Below are positions 8,946 to 16,745 of a stretch of 47,273 nucleotides of DNA, one piece after another. The notes under the pieces were generated by a model. That model was not told the origin of the DNA. It saw only the letters and a list, made by a program, of their open reading frames with translations, and did no database searches. The stretch lies in the NCBI GenBank assembly GCA_964458645.1, contig CAYWJU010000013.1:1-47273 (forward strand). The letters are read 5' to 3'. Made by a program: the position numbers and the translations under genes. This DNA is from DAORHV01 sp964458645. GTDB lineage: Bacteria > Patescibacteriota > Gracilibacteria > Peribacterales > Peribacteraceae. The first letter of the stretch is position 1, and the number at the start of each line of letters is the position of its first letter.

Positions 8946-9533
8946 ATGCGCTTCGTATTCATTCCTTTGTTGTTCTTGGTCGCCTGCTCGCCAGCGGCTC
9001 CAGTACCGGTTCCTGCCGGAGCAAGTTCTTCGCAGAGCTCAATTGCGACCACCGCACCGGTCGTACCCGTTGCATCGCCACCCGACGATTGGCGCACGTT
9101 CGTGAAGCCAAGTGATGCGTTCCTGCAGCGAGCACTCTCTCCGTTGCAGTACGACGTCACGCAACACGAAGGCACGGAGCCGCCGTTTCAGAACGAGTTT
9201 GCGGACAACCACGAAGAGGGAATTTATGTGGATGTCGTCTCCGGAGAGCCCCTATTCAGTTCGCGGGAAAAATATGATTCAGGCACGGGTTGGCCCAGTT
9301 TTTGGAAGCCGCTGCTCCCCGAGAACATCGTCGAAAAAACAGATACGATTCTCGGCTACGAGCGTACGGAAGTTCGGAGCAAGCGCGGCGATTCGCATTT
9401 GGGACATGTATTCGACGACGGACCAAAGCCCACCGGATTACGCTATTGCATGAACTCAGCAGCGCTGCGATTTGTTCCAGTCGCCGAACTGAAGGAGCAA
9501 GGGTACGGCGAGTTCTACGACATCTTCCGGTAG
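8946..9533 (+). CDS. msrB: Lipoprotein methionine-R-sulfoxide reductase MsrB, zinc-free type
   Basis: The signal MRFVFIPLLFLVACSPA carries a lipobox Cys at residue 14, then a Pro/Ser/Ala linker to about residue 45. The MsrB domain follows: EGIYVDVVSGEPLFSSREKY, SGTGWPSFWKP, RSKRGDSHLGHVFDDGP and catalytic RYCMNSAALRF. The zinc CxxC pairs are absent (YVDVV stands where CxxC would be), as in the MsrB half of MsrA/MsrB and PilB fusion proteins. It should repair oxidised proteins outside the membrane, complementing the cytosolic copy at 8450. The electron donor is not visible in the window. Confidence 0.93.
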   Translation: MRFVFIPLLFLVACSPAAPVPVPAGASSSQSSIATTAPVVPVASPPDDWRTFVKPSDAFLQRALSPLQYDVTQHEGTEPPFQNEFADNHEEGIYVDVVSGEPLFSSREKYDSGTGWPSFWKPLLPENIVEKTDTILGYERTEVRSKRGDSHLGHVFDDGPKPTGLRYCMNSAALRFVPVAELKEQGYGEFYDIFR

Positions 9534-9590
9534 CAAGGTATAGGGCATTTCGTGTCATGCATGTAAGGGCGACGGCAGTGGGTCGTCACA

Positions 9591-9953
9591 ATGGATGTAT
9601 TTCCCTTTTGCCGTATGCATCGCTACACGCGAACGCCGTTTTCCATCATGTATCTTTTGCACGACGTCGTTCTTTTGCTGCTCTCGGTTCGTTTTGTGTT
9701 GGCCCTGACCGACAGCATCATGCGAAACGAAGCGACGCACTTTCTGTACAAGATTAGCCAGCCGCTTGCCGAACCGTTTCGCGATATGTTTCCCGCGTCG
9801 ATGGTCGCTGGTGTTCAAGTGGAATGGTACACCTTTGTCGCTGCCGCAACGGTGTCGGCAACCACGATTCTTCTTTTGCAGCTTTTGGCATTGCTCACGC
9901 GCATTGCCGACGATGACCAAGCCACTGCGTACCGTCATCATCGCCATGCGTAG
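9591..9953 (+). CDS. YggT-like integral membrane protein
   Basis: Two membrane helices (YLLHDVVLLLLSVRFVLALT and FVAAATVSATTILLLQLLAL) separated by an amphipathic stretch ISQPLAEPFRDMFPASM, which resembles the YggT-family pattern (YxxTxPLLxPFRxxxP). YggT proteins are small membrane proteins linked to osmotic stress or cell-division factors in other bacteria. The start is uncertain: ATG 9591, 9615 or 9648 are all in frame; 9648 starts directly at the first helix and follows a pyrimidine-rich stretch. Its stop overlaps the start of the next gene. Confidence 0.65.
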   Translation: MDVFPFCRMHRYTRTPFSIMYLLHDVVLLLLSVRFVLALTDSIMRNEATHFLYKISQPLAEPFRDMFPASMVAGVQVEWYTFVAAATVSATTILLLQLLALLTRIADDDQATAYRHHRHA

Positions 9954-10602
9954 CCAACTACTGCAACAGGCGTGTCGTGTCATTCTTCCGCTCATCCTGG
10001 CCGTTACATCTGCTGGTTGTTCGGCATCCGCCTCTGCCGGTATAAGTGCGCCGATCGATGACTTTGCTTTGCGTACGAAACTGCTGACGTTCGGTTTGCA
10101 TGTGACGCCCGACCCGGAGGACAACCCCATCAATCCGCCGGAACGTTTTGAGGGCTACCATGTGGCGACCGACTTTGAAGTTGGCACCGACGAGCTGAAT
10201 ACTGCCGTGAAGGTGTATGCAATTTGCACCGGAGAGGTTGTCTATAGTGGCTTTACAAGCGGCTACGGCGGACTTGTTGTTCAACGTTGCACGTTTGGCA
10301 AAGAGGAAGTGACTGTAAACTATGGACATCTCTCATTGGAAAACCTGCCCGGTCACGGCGTCGTATTGCAATCCGGAGGTGAGATTGCGGAACTGGCACC
10401 GGCTCGCAGTTACCAAAGCGATGGAAACAGGAAGCATTTGCATCTTGGCATTCATCGCGGAACTGCAATCGACATGCGCGGGTACGTGCAAACCGAAGCC
10501 GATGTAGCCACGTTCATCGATCCTCTGTCCGTACTACCCGATGTCGGACCTGGAGTACTGCAGTCACCAATCGAGCCCTACTGGAAAACACCGGGTTTGT
10601 AG
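9946..10602 (+). CDS. M23-family (LytM-like) peptidase lipoprotein
   Basis: The 218-aa protein has a lipoprotein signal (MRSQLLQQACRVILPLILAV, then TSAGC) and an M23 fold. The zinc ligands appear intact: H and D of GYHVATDFEV (near 70-75) and HLH of KHLHLGIH (near 164), with YGHLS between them. M23 enzymes cut peptide bridges in peptidoglycan. The first motif is HVATD instead of the usual HxGxD, so activity is likely but unproven. The ATG overlaps the previous stop by 8 nt, implying translational coupling. Confidence 0.82.
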   Translation: MRSQLLQQACRVILPLILAVTSAGCSASASAGISAPIDDFALRTKLLTFGLHVTPDPEDNPINPPERFEGYHVATDFEVGTDELNTAVKVYAICTGEVVYSGFTSGYGGLVVQRCTFGKEEVTVNYGHLSLENLPGHGVVLQSGGEIAELAPARSYQSDGNRKHLHLGIHRGTAIDMRGYVQTEADVATFIDPLSVLPDVGPGVLQSPIEPYWKTPGL

Positions 10603-10624
10603 TGCAGAAGCCCGTACAATCGAC

Positions 10625-10658
10625 TGGAAAACACACTAAATTTACTGTACAATATAAT
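10625..10658 (+). promoter_or_regulatory. Promoter in an AT-rich tract, leaderless type
   Basis: tggaaa (10625-10630), 17 bp, tacaat (10648-10653); an overlapping consensus tataat (10653-10658) ends 6 nt before the ATG at 10665. The AT-rich tract stands out from the GC-rich surroundings. Confidence 0.6.
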
Positions 10659-10664
10659 ATAAAT

Positions 10665-11498
10665 ATGTCAATAAACACCCACAGCACAAGTTTGGATCAC
10701 CAGCAGGATGCCCAGGCGGAGATTACGGCTTGGTACCAGGAGCTGGAGCAGAACTTGCAACAGCAGGAAGCTTGCGAGGATCTGTCTGCACTGGAGCGCT
10801 TGCAAGAGGATGAGCTGCAAATAACACAGGTGATTATCGCAATGGAGGCATCGCTGCTTGCTCCGCCGAAAAAAGCAGCTGAGGATTCTCGCACAGAAGA
10901 GTCGCACACTGCCGTACGTACCGTTGTGCGAACCGAGGTGGAGCAGGCTTTGCAGCCGGAGCAGGCGGGCGGCGTCATTCCCGCGAGCGTGGAAGGCAGT
11001 ATTGACGATCAGTGTGACCGACTTGTGGATCAATTGGCGGTTGCGCAGGACGTGGAAGCAATCACGACAATTTTTCTCTCTGTGCACCCGGATGCGCTTT
11101 TGCAATGGGCGAGGCATGTATCGGAATGGATTCAATTTGATGCAGAGGGTTTGTTGATCGGCGCTTGGGACAAGCGCATCCAGTTCTGGATGCAGGCACT
11201 GTCAGCCGCAAAGTACAGGTTGCCTGCATTCGTGGATCACGGGATCCTCACCGGCCGACAAGCGGGTGACGCTATTCGAGCGTGCAATCAATCGCGCGGA
11301 ATGTTGCAAGAAATTTTGCGCCGACATCCCACTGCCGATGAAAAAGAAGGCCCGACGCTTGGCAGGCGAAACAAACCATCGGTCGTGACGGATAATGGCG
11401 ACCATGGAACAATCCAGCCCATTAGCGGAGCCGCGGCACGCGCAACATGGACGCGTACGGATGTTGATGACGGCATCCGCAAGAGGACGACTGCGTAA
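10665..11498 (+). CDS. Hypothetical acidic coiled-coil protein (277 aa), leaderless
   Basis: The N-terminal half (MSINTHSTSLDHQQDAQAEI to about residue 90) is Gln/Glu-rich and likely coiled coil; residues 110-220 are helical with Trp-rich patches (LQWARHVSEWIQFDAEGLLI). The C-terminal 50 residues are charged and disordered. There is no signal peptide or TM segment and no known family. The start follows from TATAAT 6 nt upstream; the frame begins earlier at 10602 but that part overlaps the M23 gene stop. Confidence 0.65.
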   Translation: MSINTHSTSLDHQQDAQAEITAWYQELEQNLQQQEACEDLSALERLQEDELQITQVIIAMEASLLAPPKKAAEDSRTEESHTAVRTVVRTEVEQALQPEQAGGVIPASVEGSIDDQCDRLVDQLAVAQDVEAITTIFLSVHPDALLQWARHVSEWIQFDAEGLLIGAWDKRIQFWMQALSAAKYRLPAFVDHGILTGRQAGDAIRACNQSRGMLQEILRRHPTADEKEGPTLGRRNKPSVVTDNGDHGTIQPISGAAARATWTRTDVDDGIRKRTTA

Positions 11499-11599
11499 AG
11501 CTTTGTCGCAAAATGGAACCGAGTCACAGGCAACTGAAAGTGCTTGAGTGCTTTCGAATACAATATAGAGTGTTATTTCTATTTCTAGCACACTACTAA

Positions 11600-12145
11600 T
11601 TGTATTCTGCGATACGTCGCGATTGGCTGAAGTATTCCCTGGGATGGCTTGTTTGCATCGCATTCAGGCTCTTCCCAGGAAGGCTGCCCAACGTTGAGCC
11701 GATCTTGGGGGCAATCATGCCGTTTTCCGAGCAGTTTGGAGCAGTGCCGGGCGCGCTTTTCGCTGGGGCGTCGATTGTTTTCTACGACGTTCTCACGGGG
11801 GCAGTGGGTGTGTGGACGTTGGTCACCGCAGGTGCCTACATGGTGGTTGCGGCGGGTGCCACGGTTTTTCTGCGCGGGAATCGCGGCGACGTTCGCGGCT
11901 ATATGCTCTACGCCGTGATCGGAACCATTGCTTTCGATGCACTCACTGGATTGACGATCGGGCCTATCTTCTACGGCCAGCCCTTTGGAGAAGCATTCGC
12001 TGGGCAAATCCCATTTACATTGCTTCATCTGCTCGGCAATTTGGTATTTGCAGCCGTACTCAGTCCGTTGTTGTATCGTTGGGTTGCAGGGAATCCGGTT
12101 CTGGATTTTCCATTTGGTTCGCATCCTGTCGTTGCAACGCGGTAG
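11600..12145 (+). CDS. ECF-transporter S-component-like membrane protein
   Basis: A 181-aa protein with about five membrane segments. The pattern PNVEPILGAIMPFS, then GASIVFYDVLTGAVGVWTLV and HLLGNLVFAAVLSPLLYRWV, resembles small substrate-binding (S) components of ECF vitamin transporters and related DUF6580-type proteins. The substrate cannot be told and no ATPase or T component is nearby. The frame opens directly after a TAA; TTG at 11600 is the only standard start before the first helix. Confidence 0.6.
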   Translation: MYSAIRRDWLKYSLGWLVCIAFRLFPGRLPNVEPILGAIMPFSEQFGAVPGALFAGASIVFYDVLTGAVGVWTLVTAGAYMVVAAGATVFLRGNRGDVRGYMLYAVIGTIAFDALTGLTIGPIFYGQPFGEAFAGQIPFTLLHLLGNLVFAAVLSPLLYRWVAGNPVLDFPFGSHPVVATR

Positions 12146-12188
12146 GGGAGTGTGAAATTGTGGCTGAAAGAAGACATAATCGCTATAA

Positions 12189-12216
12189 TTGACAAAATTA
12201 CATAATGTATTAAAAT
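12189..12216 (+). promoter_or_regulatory. Strong leaderless promoter
   Basis: ttgaca (12189-12194), 16-bp spacer, taaaat (12211-12216), then 7 nt to the ATG at 12224. The -35 box is perfect and no room is left for a leader. Confidence 0.75.
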
Positions 12217-12223
12217 ACGCTAC

Positions 12224-12979
12224 ATGCGCAAACTTCTTCTCCAAGATGCTGGCACAGAAACAGACCTGGGACCGTCCTCGAGTATCAGTGTGCCACGTCC
12301 CGCTGTTTTGTCTGTACTGACTGCAGGCGAACGAGGACGAGTGCTGCCGGTACTGGAATCTGCCGCTCGTCGCGCCGACGCAGGCAATTACACCTTCACT
12401 GATCAGCAGCATGCCGATGTGTGGGAACGCGAAGGACAGTCGAATCGTTTCGGCATGCATCAGCCCGGTTTGGAGGCCCGGCATAGCAACGATGTCGCTG
12501 CCGCTCGCAAGGTTATGCAGAACCGCGGACAGGGTGAGGCATTCGACTCCGCACTCGCCGCACAACAGCGAAAATTTCTTGAGCGCCGCCGCGCCGAGAC
12601 TGCAGAGGTACTCGGTGACAGTGTCTCCGACATTCTGGACTGGATGAAATCGGCTCCCGAGGCCGCCTATCTTTTGGCACAGGTTGACCGCGCCGCAGAG
12701 TGGCTGAAAGCAAAGCGTCTTGCAGAGATAAAGCAGAAGCCGTTTTTCCAGCGCATGTCGGCTCGTATCGGTCGCGTGCGTAATTTTCTTGGAAATGACC
12801 ACGGTAATGAGCACATCGACGTGGTGGCCGGCGTGGTCGCAGCCCTGAATGCATCTGGACCTCGCGAAACGCTTTCCGGCGCCGAGTTCATGGCCGCGTT
12901 GCGCGGCAAGTATTCCGAGGCTTTTGCATCCGCAGGCGTTCCCACGTCTGCAGTTGCACAGCGCGCAAATCTGAACTGA
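12224..12979 (+). CDS. Hypothetical helical protein (251 aa), leaderless
   Basis: A soluble protein beginning MRKLLLQDAGTETDLGPSSS. Residues 30-110 are charged; 120-185 form helices (ILDWMKSAPEAAYLLAQVDR), and the C-terminal part is Ala-rich. There is no signal, membrane or catalytic motif, and no family is recognised. The start is fixed by the promoter 7 nt upstream. It resembles the 10665 product in size, charge and layout. Confidence 0.65.
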   Translation: MRKLLLQDAGTETDLGPSSSISVPRPAVLSVLTAGERGRVLPVLESAARRADAGNYTFTDQQHADVWEREGQSNRFGMHQPGLEARHSNDVAAARKVMQNRGQGEAFDSALAAQQRKFLERRRAETAEVLGDSVSDILDWMKSAPEAAYLLAQVDRAAEWLKAKRLAEIKQKPFFQRMSARIGRVRNFLGNDHGNEHIDVVAGVVAALNASGPRETLSGAEFMAALRGKYSEAFASAGVPTSAVAQRANLN

Positions 12980-13039
12980 TCACAAGAACATCCCAAACAC
13001 CGCATGCGTGTTGCTGCGTCATGAGGTATCATCAGCCGC

Positions 13040-15046
13040 ATGTCGCAATGGGTCCGTCGCTGGTCCGAAGCGGGATTGCTGGCACTGCTGGCGGTCACGA
13101 TATTGTGGAAGGGCGGTAAATCACTGGAGTCGACCTGGTTGTTTGCAGCTGCTGCGTCACTTTTGGTATTGCTGCAAAGCGTCGTCTTCAGACCGGATGT
13201 CGCAGTACCGCGTCGTTTGTGGTGGCCGGTCATGGGGCTCTTGGGTTGGACGCTATTGTCGTTTGCCGCATCTTCAACACGTAACTACGGTTTCGATGAA
13301 CTGCTGCAATCAGCTGGATTCTCGCTGCTGTTCTGTTGGGCGATCCGCGAATATGCCGTCGCGGGAAACAACGTTTTCGCTCAACGTGCCGCACGAACCA
13401 TTGCATTCGTGGCCTACTTTGCGTGCGCCATTGGCGTAGTGGTGTATGTCTTGCAGCCGGTGAACCGTTTCGTCGGCAGCTTCTTCGATCACCGTTTCAC
13501 CACCGATTACTGGCCCAATGCCTGGGCCCAACTCTGCCTGTTGTCGTGGCCGCTGGTCGTGTGGACACTGTTTTCACCGGAGGCCGGCTGGCAACGCGAG
13601 AAGTTCACCGAACCAAAGATCATGTTGCACTGGGTGGTGGCGGGATTTTTTATCGGGTGCTTCTTCCTCAGTTATTCGCGCGCCGGGTTCCTGGCGTTCG
13701 TCGGCCAGCTGGGACTGGCGGCTTTACTCCTGTTCATCGCGTTCCGCTCGCGCATCGACTGGAAAAAACTGCTGGTGGCCGTGCTTACCGTGGCATTCAC
13801 CGCAATGCTGTGGTTCTCGGCCGTGAACGTGCTGCGCTCACATTTCCACCCGGTCGAATCGGTGATTAAAAAGGCAACGTTCTCATCGGCGGAAGGCGGT
13901 TCGTCGTTCTCCGAGCGTGCGCAGTTCTGGAGGCAGGCAGCCATGCTTTCTGCACAGCGCCCGCTGCTTGGTTGGGGCCCGTATAGCTTTCGCTTCGTCC
14001 AGCCTCGTCTGCAGCAATCCGTGCTTGCCACATCCGATCACGCACATAACGTTGTGCTGAAGTTCGCCATGGAACGCGGCTGGCCGGCTGCCCTCTTGCT
14101 GGCATGGATCGGCGTCATTATCGCGATGCAGGGATTCTTCTCCTGGAAGCAATGGGGCCGCCAGCACGTGAGCGGCGCGCATCTGAAGTTCGCCATGTTC
14201 ATCGGGTTCGTGGGCGTCGCCGCGCACAACATGGTCGATTACAATTTGCAGTTCATCGGCATCCTGTTGCCGCTGTGTGTCGTCTCGGCTGTTTTGGCGT
14301 TGCCGCCGGTCTTGCGTCATTCGGCGCGTCGGGCCAAATCGCAGCAGGTCATCGAGTGTTTGCTTGCGATCGTGGTGTTGGTATTCACCATGCGCGAAGG
14401 TGCGTTTCTTTTTCTCTCATCGCGCGGTCGTCATGCCGAGGCCAATGGAAAGGTGATCCAGGCATTGCAGTACTATCATGCCTCGGAAGGTGCGCTGTTC
14501 ACGCGCGACCTGTTCCTCAGCGAAGCGGGCTTGCTGCTCGGCGAGACGGCCAAGCTGACCGACGATAAACTGGTAGAAGCCGAGACTGCACTGAATGCGT
14601 ATGCCACGGTAAATAGCGAAGATCAGCGCTTATGGAAACTACGCGGTGACCTGGACGACATTCGTGGCAAGCCAGTTGAAGCGATTTCGCAGTACAGGCA
14701 AGCGGAAGCATTCGGCAAATACAACGACATCGGCATTGCGTTCCTGTTACTGCGTGCCATGGCTGGACCGCAAGAAAGAGCGACGCCAGACATCGATGCC
14801 TGGCGTCCAGAGCTGGAACGCCTCATGAATGATTTCTCCTATGCCATTGAACAGAACGCGCACTTCATTTCGCTCTCGCGCAATGTGGAGGGCTTGGTGG
14901 AAACTGCCAAGCTCATGGCGAAGCTGTATCCCGAAGATGCAGATGCGTACAACCAGCTCATCAATCACGTCCAAGCCAAGTCAGCCGCCGATCGTGCCAA
15001 GTTCTCAGGGCGACCCGAGGGACTCTTGTGGGGTGCACGTCGATAA
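13040..15046 (+). CDS. O-antigen ligase/polymerase-like membrane protein with TPR tail
   Basis: The first ~450 residues contain about ten membrane helices with the Wzy/WaaL-type pattern: SYSRAGFLAF in a membrane/loop region, then a large outside loop with GWGPYSFRFVQPR and SDHAHNVVLKFAMERGW, the family signature. Members ligate or polymerise lipid-linked sugars. The last ~200 residues are helical and TPR-like (ALNAYATVNSEDQRLWKLRG), probably for partner binding. TATCAT ends 7 nt before the ATG, a leaderless start. With the GT4 and PMT enzymes further on, it supports glycosylated surface structures. The specific sugar is unknown. Confidence 0.83.
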   Translation: MSQWVRRWSEAGLLALLAVTILWKGGKSLESTWLFAAAASLLVLLQSVVFRPDVAVPRRLWWPVMGLLGWTLLSFAASSTRNYGFDELLQSAGFSLLFCWAIREYAVAGNNVFAQRAARTIAFVAYFACAIGVVVYVLQPVNRFVGSFFDHRFTTDYWPNAWAQLCLLSWPLVVWTLFSPEAGWQREKFTEPKIMLHWVVAGFFIGCFFLSYSRAGFLAFVGQLGLAALLLFIAFRSRIDWKKLLVAVLTVAFTAMLWFSAVNVLRSHFHPVESVIKKATFSSAEGGSSFSERAQFWRQAAMLSAQRPLLGWGPYSFRFVQPRLQQSVLATSDHAHNVVLKFAMERGWPAALLLAWIGVIIAMQGFFSWKQWGRQHVSGAHLKFAMFIGFVGVAAHNMVDYNLQFIGILLPLCVVSAVLALPPVLRHSARRAKSQQVIECLLAIVVLVFTMREGAFLFLSSRGRHAEANGKVIQALQYYHASEGALFTRDLFLSEAGLLLGETAKLTDDKLVEAETALNAYATVNSEDQRLWKLRGDLDDIRGKPVEAISQYRQAEAFGKYNDIGIAFLLLRAMAGPQERATPDIDAWRPELERLMNDFSYAIEQNAHFISLSRNVEGLVETAKLMAKLYPEDADAYNQLINHVQAKSAADRAKFSGRPEGLLWGARR

Positions 15047-15055
15047 CGGCTCTCC

Positions 15056-15412
15056 TTATGAGAACAGGATTGTCGCCATCGCGAGAACCACTCTGCAGCG
15101 CTCATGTTCAACCGTATCTGTAATCAGTTTCTGCTCAAGAATACTGGCTGCCTCTTGCAGATCGGCCTTCAGTGAGTCGTACGGAGTACGGGTGTCGCAT
15201 GCGCCGTCTATTCTTGCGAAGAGCATGGCAATGCGCAGTCGTTCGCGCAACGCGGCATCTTGTATGGGTTTAGGGCCGTTCAGCAGTCGCCCCGCCTCTG
15301 CAAGGTACTTGGCTTGTATCTTTCTTCCCGGTTCGCCGCACGGACTGGCAAGATGTGGCAAAAGAAACGCCACTATTTCTCCATCTTCCGCCGGTGAGCC
15401 AGAAGTAGTCAT
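15056..15412 (-). CDS. Hypothetical small helical protein (118 aa), leaderless
   Basis: Begins MTTSGSPAEDGEIVAFLLPH; four or so helices, including DSLKADLQEAASILEQKLIT, and a C-terminal hydrophobic helix (VVLAMATILFS). No family is recognised. A strong promoter ends 9 nt before the ATG. It is convergent with the ligase gene, 9 bp apart. Confidence 0.6.
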   Translation of the reverse strand: MTTSGSPAEDGEIVAFLLPHLASPCGEPGRKIQAKYLAEAGRLLNGPKPIQDAALRERLRIAMLFARIDGACDTRTPYDSLKADLQEAASILEQKLITDTVEHERCRVVLAMATILFS

Positions 15413-15421
15413 TGAATAGTT

Positions 15422-15449
15422 ACTATAATGTAATATTATTTATTGTCAA
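15422..15449 (-). promoter_or_regulatory. Strong promoter with perfect -35 box
   Basis: On the minus strand TTGACA (15444-15449), 16 bp, TATAGT (15422-15427), then 9 nt to the ATG at 15412. It lies in an AT-rich block of about 40 bp between two divergent genes. Confidence 0.75.
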
Positions 15450-15505
15450 TAGTGGTAAGATTCGTTTCGACAATTCGTCATCTGTTGTACTTTCCCCACA
15501 TAGTC

Positions 15506-16054
15506 ATGAAGTCCCACCGCACTCTTGCACTGCTTTCCTGCACGCTTTTGCTCCTCGCTGCCTGCGGAAAAGAGCAAGACACCGTCACGGTAGAGAATCC
15601 GAGCACCGAAACTGGAGATATTCTTCAGACCGATAAGGTCGAGGTTGTTATGAACAACGGCAAAGCCATTACCGACCCTGTTCACGGGAAAGAGAAGGGC
15701 TTCTGGTATGGGGCCATTGGTGGCGTCGGCGATGTGGTTTCGAGCGGCGTCGGCTATACGTATGCATTTGAGGATGGTTCTTATCTCCACACACTCAATT
15801 TGAACATCAAGGTGCTGCCGAAAGGGGAGTATTACGTCGCATGGCTCACCGAGACTGGTACCAAGAACCCGGTCAAGATTGGTGACATGGCAAGCTTGTT
15901 TGGAGATGCACGCCACACCGTTCGCCTGGACACCAAGACCGACTTGGGCGCCAGAACGCACATGTTGGTGACCAAGGAAACGACAAAAGATCCGTCTCAG
16001 CCTGGTACGGTCGTCTCCGAAGGTGACGTCAAACGCTACGATCGCCCACAATAA
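15506..16054 (+). CDS. Lipoprotein, possibly RskA-like C-terminal fold (182 aa)
   Basis: Lipoprotein signal MKSHRTLALLSCTLLLLAAC with the acylated Cys at residue 20. The mature domain is beta-rich; GEYYVAWLTETGTKNPVKIG followed by LGARTHMLVTKET resembles the C-terminal domain of anti-sigma-K factors (Y-x-x-W-L-x-x-G, then a strand and P-x-x-P), but no sigma factor is nearby, so this is only a fold hint. The ATG is chosen to give a proper signal peptide; the frame itself opens at 15443. The leader contains actttcccc and has no Shine-Dalgarno. Confidence 0.72.
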   Translation: MKSHRTLALLSCTLLLLAACGKEQDTVTVENPSTETGDILQTDKVEVVMNNGKAITDPVHGKEKGFWYGAIGGVGDVVSSGVGYTYAFEDGSYLHTLNLNIKVLPKGEYYVAWLTETGTKNPVKIGDMASLFGDARHTVRLDTKTDLGARTHMLVTKETTKDPSQPGTVVSEGDVKRYDRPQ

Positions 16055-16115
16055 GATTCAGAAGTTCCCCTGGGTGCAAGCACCCTGGATGCAACTGGCT
16101 GGACTTCCTGACTCC

Positions 16116-16232
16116 CTAGGCCGGAATACTGACGGTCGGGAGGCTCATCACCATGGCGATCATTATGACGGTGATCAGCGCGACGTGCGTAAGCACGAGG
16201 GGAAGTGAAACGCGGTATTGTGTGAGTTTCAC
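16116..16232 (-). CDS. Possible 38-aa single-pass membrane peptide (GTG start)
   Basis: TATAAT (16240-16245 on the minus strand) ends 7 nt before a GTG that opens a frame for MKLTQYRVSLPLVLTHVALI and one membrane helix of about 22 residues. The promoter spacing matches other leaderless genes here. An ATG three codons earlier overlaps the -10 box. It could be a false positive: short hydrophobic frames arise by chance. Confidence 0.4.
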   Translation of the reverse strand: MKLTQYRVSLPLVLTHVALITVIMIAMVMSLPTVSIPA

Positions 16233-16245
16233 GTGATTCATTATA

Positions 16246-16626
16246 GAATTTGTGAAAAGAGGAGGGGCATTGTAAGGAAGCTTGTTTCGGCGTCCAGTAC
16301 TATTATTGTTACGACATTTTTGCAAAACACTTGCAATATATTCGCAATTCATGGCTTTCTTAAGCCAACGGGATGGCATTGAACTTCAAGCGTATTCGAA
16401 AATATGTATACAATATTTGTTCAATAAATACCTTCCTCGGAGTATGGCTATTTACTAGAAAATAGTTTGAAATAGCTTTTGAAAAACGCAGATGCCGCAG
16501 AATGGTCAAGTTGAGCATTCGGTTGTTTTTGAGCGTTCGGCAGTCTGGCAACCGCGACGATTCTTCAGTATGCTCTCGGCTGATCAGTTGATCTTTGTTG
16601 CGGTCTGTCCCTTGTAGACACCCTGT
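16246..16626. other. AT-rich intergenic region, no gene found
   Basis: About 380 bp upstream of tRNA-Pro, clearly more AT-rich than the window average, with several possible -10 boxes (tatata-like, for instance near 16407) but no reading frame with coding character. The only long frame runs antisense through the tRNA gene and was rejected. Confidence 0.5.
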
Positions 16627-16702
16627 CGGGGCGTAGCTCAGTTGGTAGAGCGCGTGGTTCGGGACCACGAGGCCGAAGGTTCGAGTCCTTTCGCTCCGAC
16701 CA
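16627..16702 (+). tRNA. tRNA-Pro (anticodon CGG)
   Basis: A 76-nt tRNA: acceptor cggggcg/cgctccg with one G-T pair, anticodon stem cgtgg/ccacg with loop ttcggga, T-arm gaaggttcgagtccttt, discriminator A and an encoded CCA. It reads CCG codons. Confidence 0.97.
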
Positions 16703-16745
16703 TTGTCGTCATTCCACTTCGTTTTTCTCTTTTCGAGACACGCGT

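Noticed and set aside
11585..12814. 409-aa minus-strand frame
   Set aside because: It runs antisense through two genes that have good promoters or membrane-protein pattern; its translation is Cys/His/Arg-rich without domain character.
16072..16085. gggtgcaagcaccc hairpin as a terminator of the 15506 lipoprotein
   Set aside because: The stem is good but no T run follows; left unannotated.
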